Assembly (NCBI GenBank): GCA_947589465.1
Contig: CANQAE010000009.1
Span: 1-43,809, forward strand
Length of the DNA: 43,809 nucleotides
Source: an uncultured Clostridia bacterium
GTDB taxonomy: Bacteria > Bacillota > Clostridia > Christensenellales > Pumilibacteraceae
Direction of reading: 5' to 3'
Numbering within the stretch: position 1 is the stretch's first letter; the number at the start of each line of letters is the position of its first letter. This document shows, in pieces, positions 43,039 through 43,809 of the stretch. A program made the translations under genes and the position numbers. Below the pieces are notes generated by a model. That model was not told where the DNA came from, ran no database searches, and worked only from the letters and a program-made list of their open reading frames with translations.

Positions 43039-43809
43039 TTACTCGGCTTCGGGCAAATTTAATTTCATAATGCTCAATGCAACATTAGTGAAATTAACGT
43101 CCGTGTCGTCGTCGTTGGTCGTGACCGCGATAGGCGAAGAAGATTCTACGTTGATTATCGCCGAACGAGTCAGTGTCCCCGTCGAACTAGCCGTCCCCGT
43201 AGCCGAAAGCGCGTCGTTTTGTACGCCGCTCACGGTTACTCCGAGCGTGGGTGCGGTCGTTGTGCTTGTATAATTACCCGAAACGGTTACCATATACAGC
43301 CCCGGACTCAATATCACGTTGGGGGAGTTGTAGGTTATGTCCGTACTTCCTTCGGGATAAATATTGTCTGTCGTAAATGCGATCTGCGCCGCGCCTTCGG
43401 GAGCCAAGAACGATGCAAGCGCTTCGGTTGCGGCTGCACCCGTCGCGCCCGTAGGACCGACAGGACCGGTAGGACCGACAGGACCGGTAGGACCAACAGG
43501 ACCGGTAGGACCGACAGCACCCGTGGGACCGACAGCGCCCGTAGGACCGACTTCGCCTTGGGGACCGGTGGGACCAACTTCACCCGTAGGACCAACTTCG
43601 CCCTGGGGACCTGTGGGACCGACAGCGCCCGTAGGACCTGTGGGACCAACAGCGCCCGTAGGACCAACTTCACCCTGAGGACCGGTGGGACCAACTTCAC
43701 CCGTGGGACCGATTTCGCCTTGGGGACCGGTGGGACCAACTTCACCCTGGGGACCGGTAGGACCGACAGCACCCGTGGGACCGACAGCGCCCGTAGGACC
43801 AACTTCACC
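43039..43809 (-). CDS. Collagen-like (G-X-Y)n protein with C-terminal globular domain, BclA-like (5' end missing)
   Basis: The minus strand is open from the window edge to a stop at 43039, giving 256 residues of the C-terminal part. The first 42 triplets are unbroken Gly-X-Y, mostly GPT, GEV, GAV and GPQ. The remaining 130 residues form a beta-rich domain starting [20 protein letters not shown] and ending [11 protein letters not shown], in the manner of the TNF/C1q-like head of exosporium protein BclA. In Bacillus BclA, Thr in GPT triplets carries the surface glycan. A spore-surface location is inferred. The N-terminus and full repeat length lie outside the window. Confidence 0.88.
   Translation of the reverse strand, partial: GEVGPTGAVGPTGAVGPTGPQGEVGPTGPQGEIGPTGEVGPTGPQGEVGPTGAVGPTGPTGAVGPTGPQGEVGPTGEVGPTGPQGEVGPTGAVGPTGAVGPTGPVGPTGPVGPTGPVGPTGATGAAATEALASFLAPEGAAQIAFTTDNIYPEGSTDITYNSPNVILSPGLYMVTVSGNYTSTTTAPTLGVTVSGVQNDALSATGTASSTGTLTRSAIINVESSSPIAVTTNDDDTDVNFTNVALSIMKLNLPEAE
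43432..43809 (-). repeat. Gly-X-Y collagen-like repeat, 42 triplets in view
   Basis: All 42 consecutive codon triplets begin with Gly; 18 are GPT. At the DNA level the array is made of 9- and 18-base units with little divergence, so its length is probably variable among strains. It runs off the window edge. Confidence 0.95.

Noticed and set aside
43432..43809. GPVGPT-type collagen repeat read on the plus strand.
   Set aside because: The complementary strand of a Gly-Pro-Thr repeat can also read as Gly-Pro; only the minus frame continues into a globular domain and a terminator.

Overview
The window looks like chromosomal DNA from an anaerobic, endospore-forming member of the Clostridia (Bacillota), probably an uncultured gut lineage. 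The evidence is a set of sporulation genes (a SpoVB-type flippase, YabP, YabQ, a CwlD-type amidase and a BclA-like collagen-repeat protein), a ferredoxin-dependent 2-oxoacid oxidoreductase, strong AGGAGG ribosome binding sites, and promoters with TTGACT/TATAAT hexamers 17 bases apart. No rRNA, tRNA, prophage, insertion sequence or CRISPR array was seen, and no gap between genes exceeds 300 bases. The genus cannot be read from the sequence.

Layout. 1-4716: a YkvI-type membrane protein (cut by the window edge), a divergent SpoVB-like flippase, serS, and a membrane protein with a tail of 23-24-residue tandem repeats. 4785-12219: a divergent lysR and a tight seven-gene operon, korD-korA-korB-korC-sucC-sucD-AAEx exporter. 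Together these would turn 2-oxoglutarate into succinyl-CoA, then succinate plus a nucleoside triphosphate, and export the acid. 12292-13775: a tiny Lys/Ser-rich ORF, a Ppx/GppA-like protein and divIC, all on the minus strand. 13803-20710: an XRE-cupin regulator with a pair of candidate operators, then potABCD (spermidine/putrescine uptake) and mnmG. 20767-23683: leuS and trmL.

23687-26709 (minus): asd-dapA-dapB-yabP-yabQ, which puts the diaminopimelate/dipicolinate precursor pathway in one apparent operon with two spore-cortex genes. 26798-31989: a compact operon of a DUF624-like membrane protein, a methyltransferase, a TPR protein, a helical-repeat protein and an HD phosphohydrolase, then a small membrane protein followed by a broken copy of its own 5' end. 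32000-35829 (minus): a membrane-anchored beta-propeller-like protein, murG, and a MATE transporter that appears to be leaderless. 35858-40730: a small XRE regulator followed by a topoisomerase IV-type parE-parC pair. 40808-43809: an M1-family lipoprotein peptidase, two DnaA-box sequences, cwlD, and the 3' end of a collagen-like gene.

The most coherent unusual unit is the LysR/Kor/SucCD/exporter block. It reads as a self-contained 2-oxoglutarate-to-succinate energy module, with an identical CACAAC-N6-GTTGTG palindrome on each side of lysR. Other points of interest are the repeat protein with RRNS/RRGS motifs, the TAAAC-N5-GTTTA operator pair before the polyamine operon, the dap-yabPQ operon, the five-gene operon of unknown purpose, the small basic ORF beside duplicated G-tract elements, and the paired DnaA boxes.
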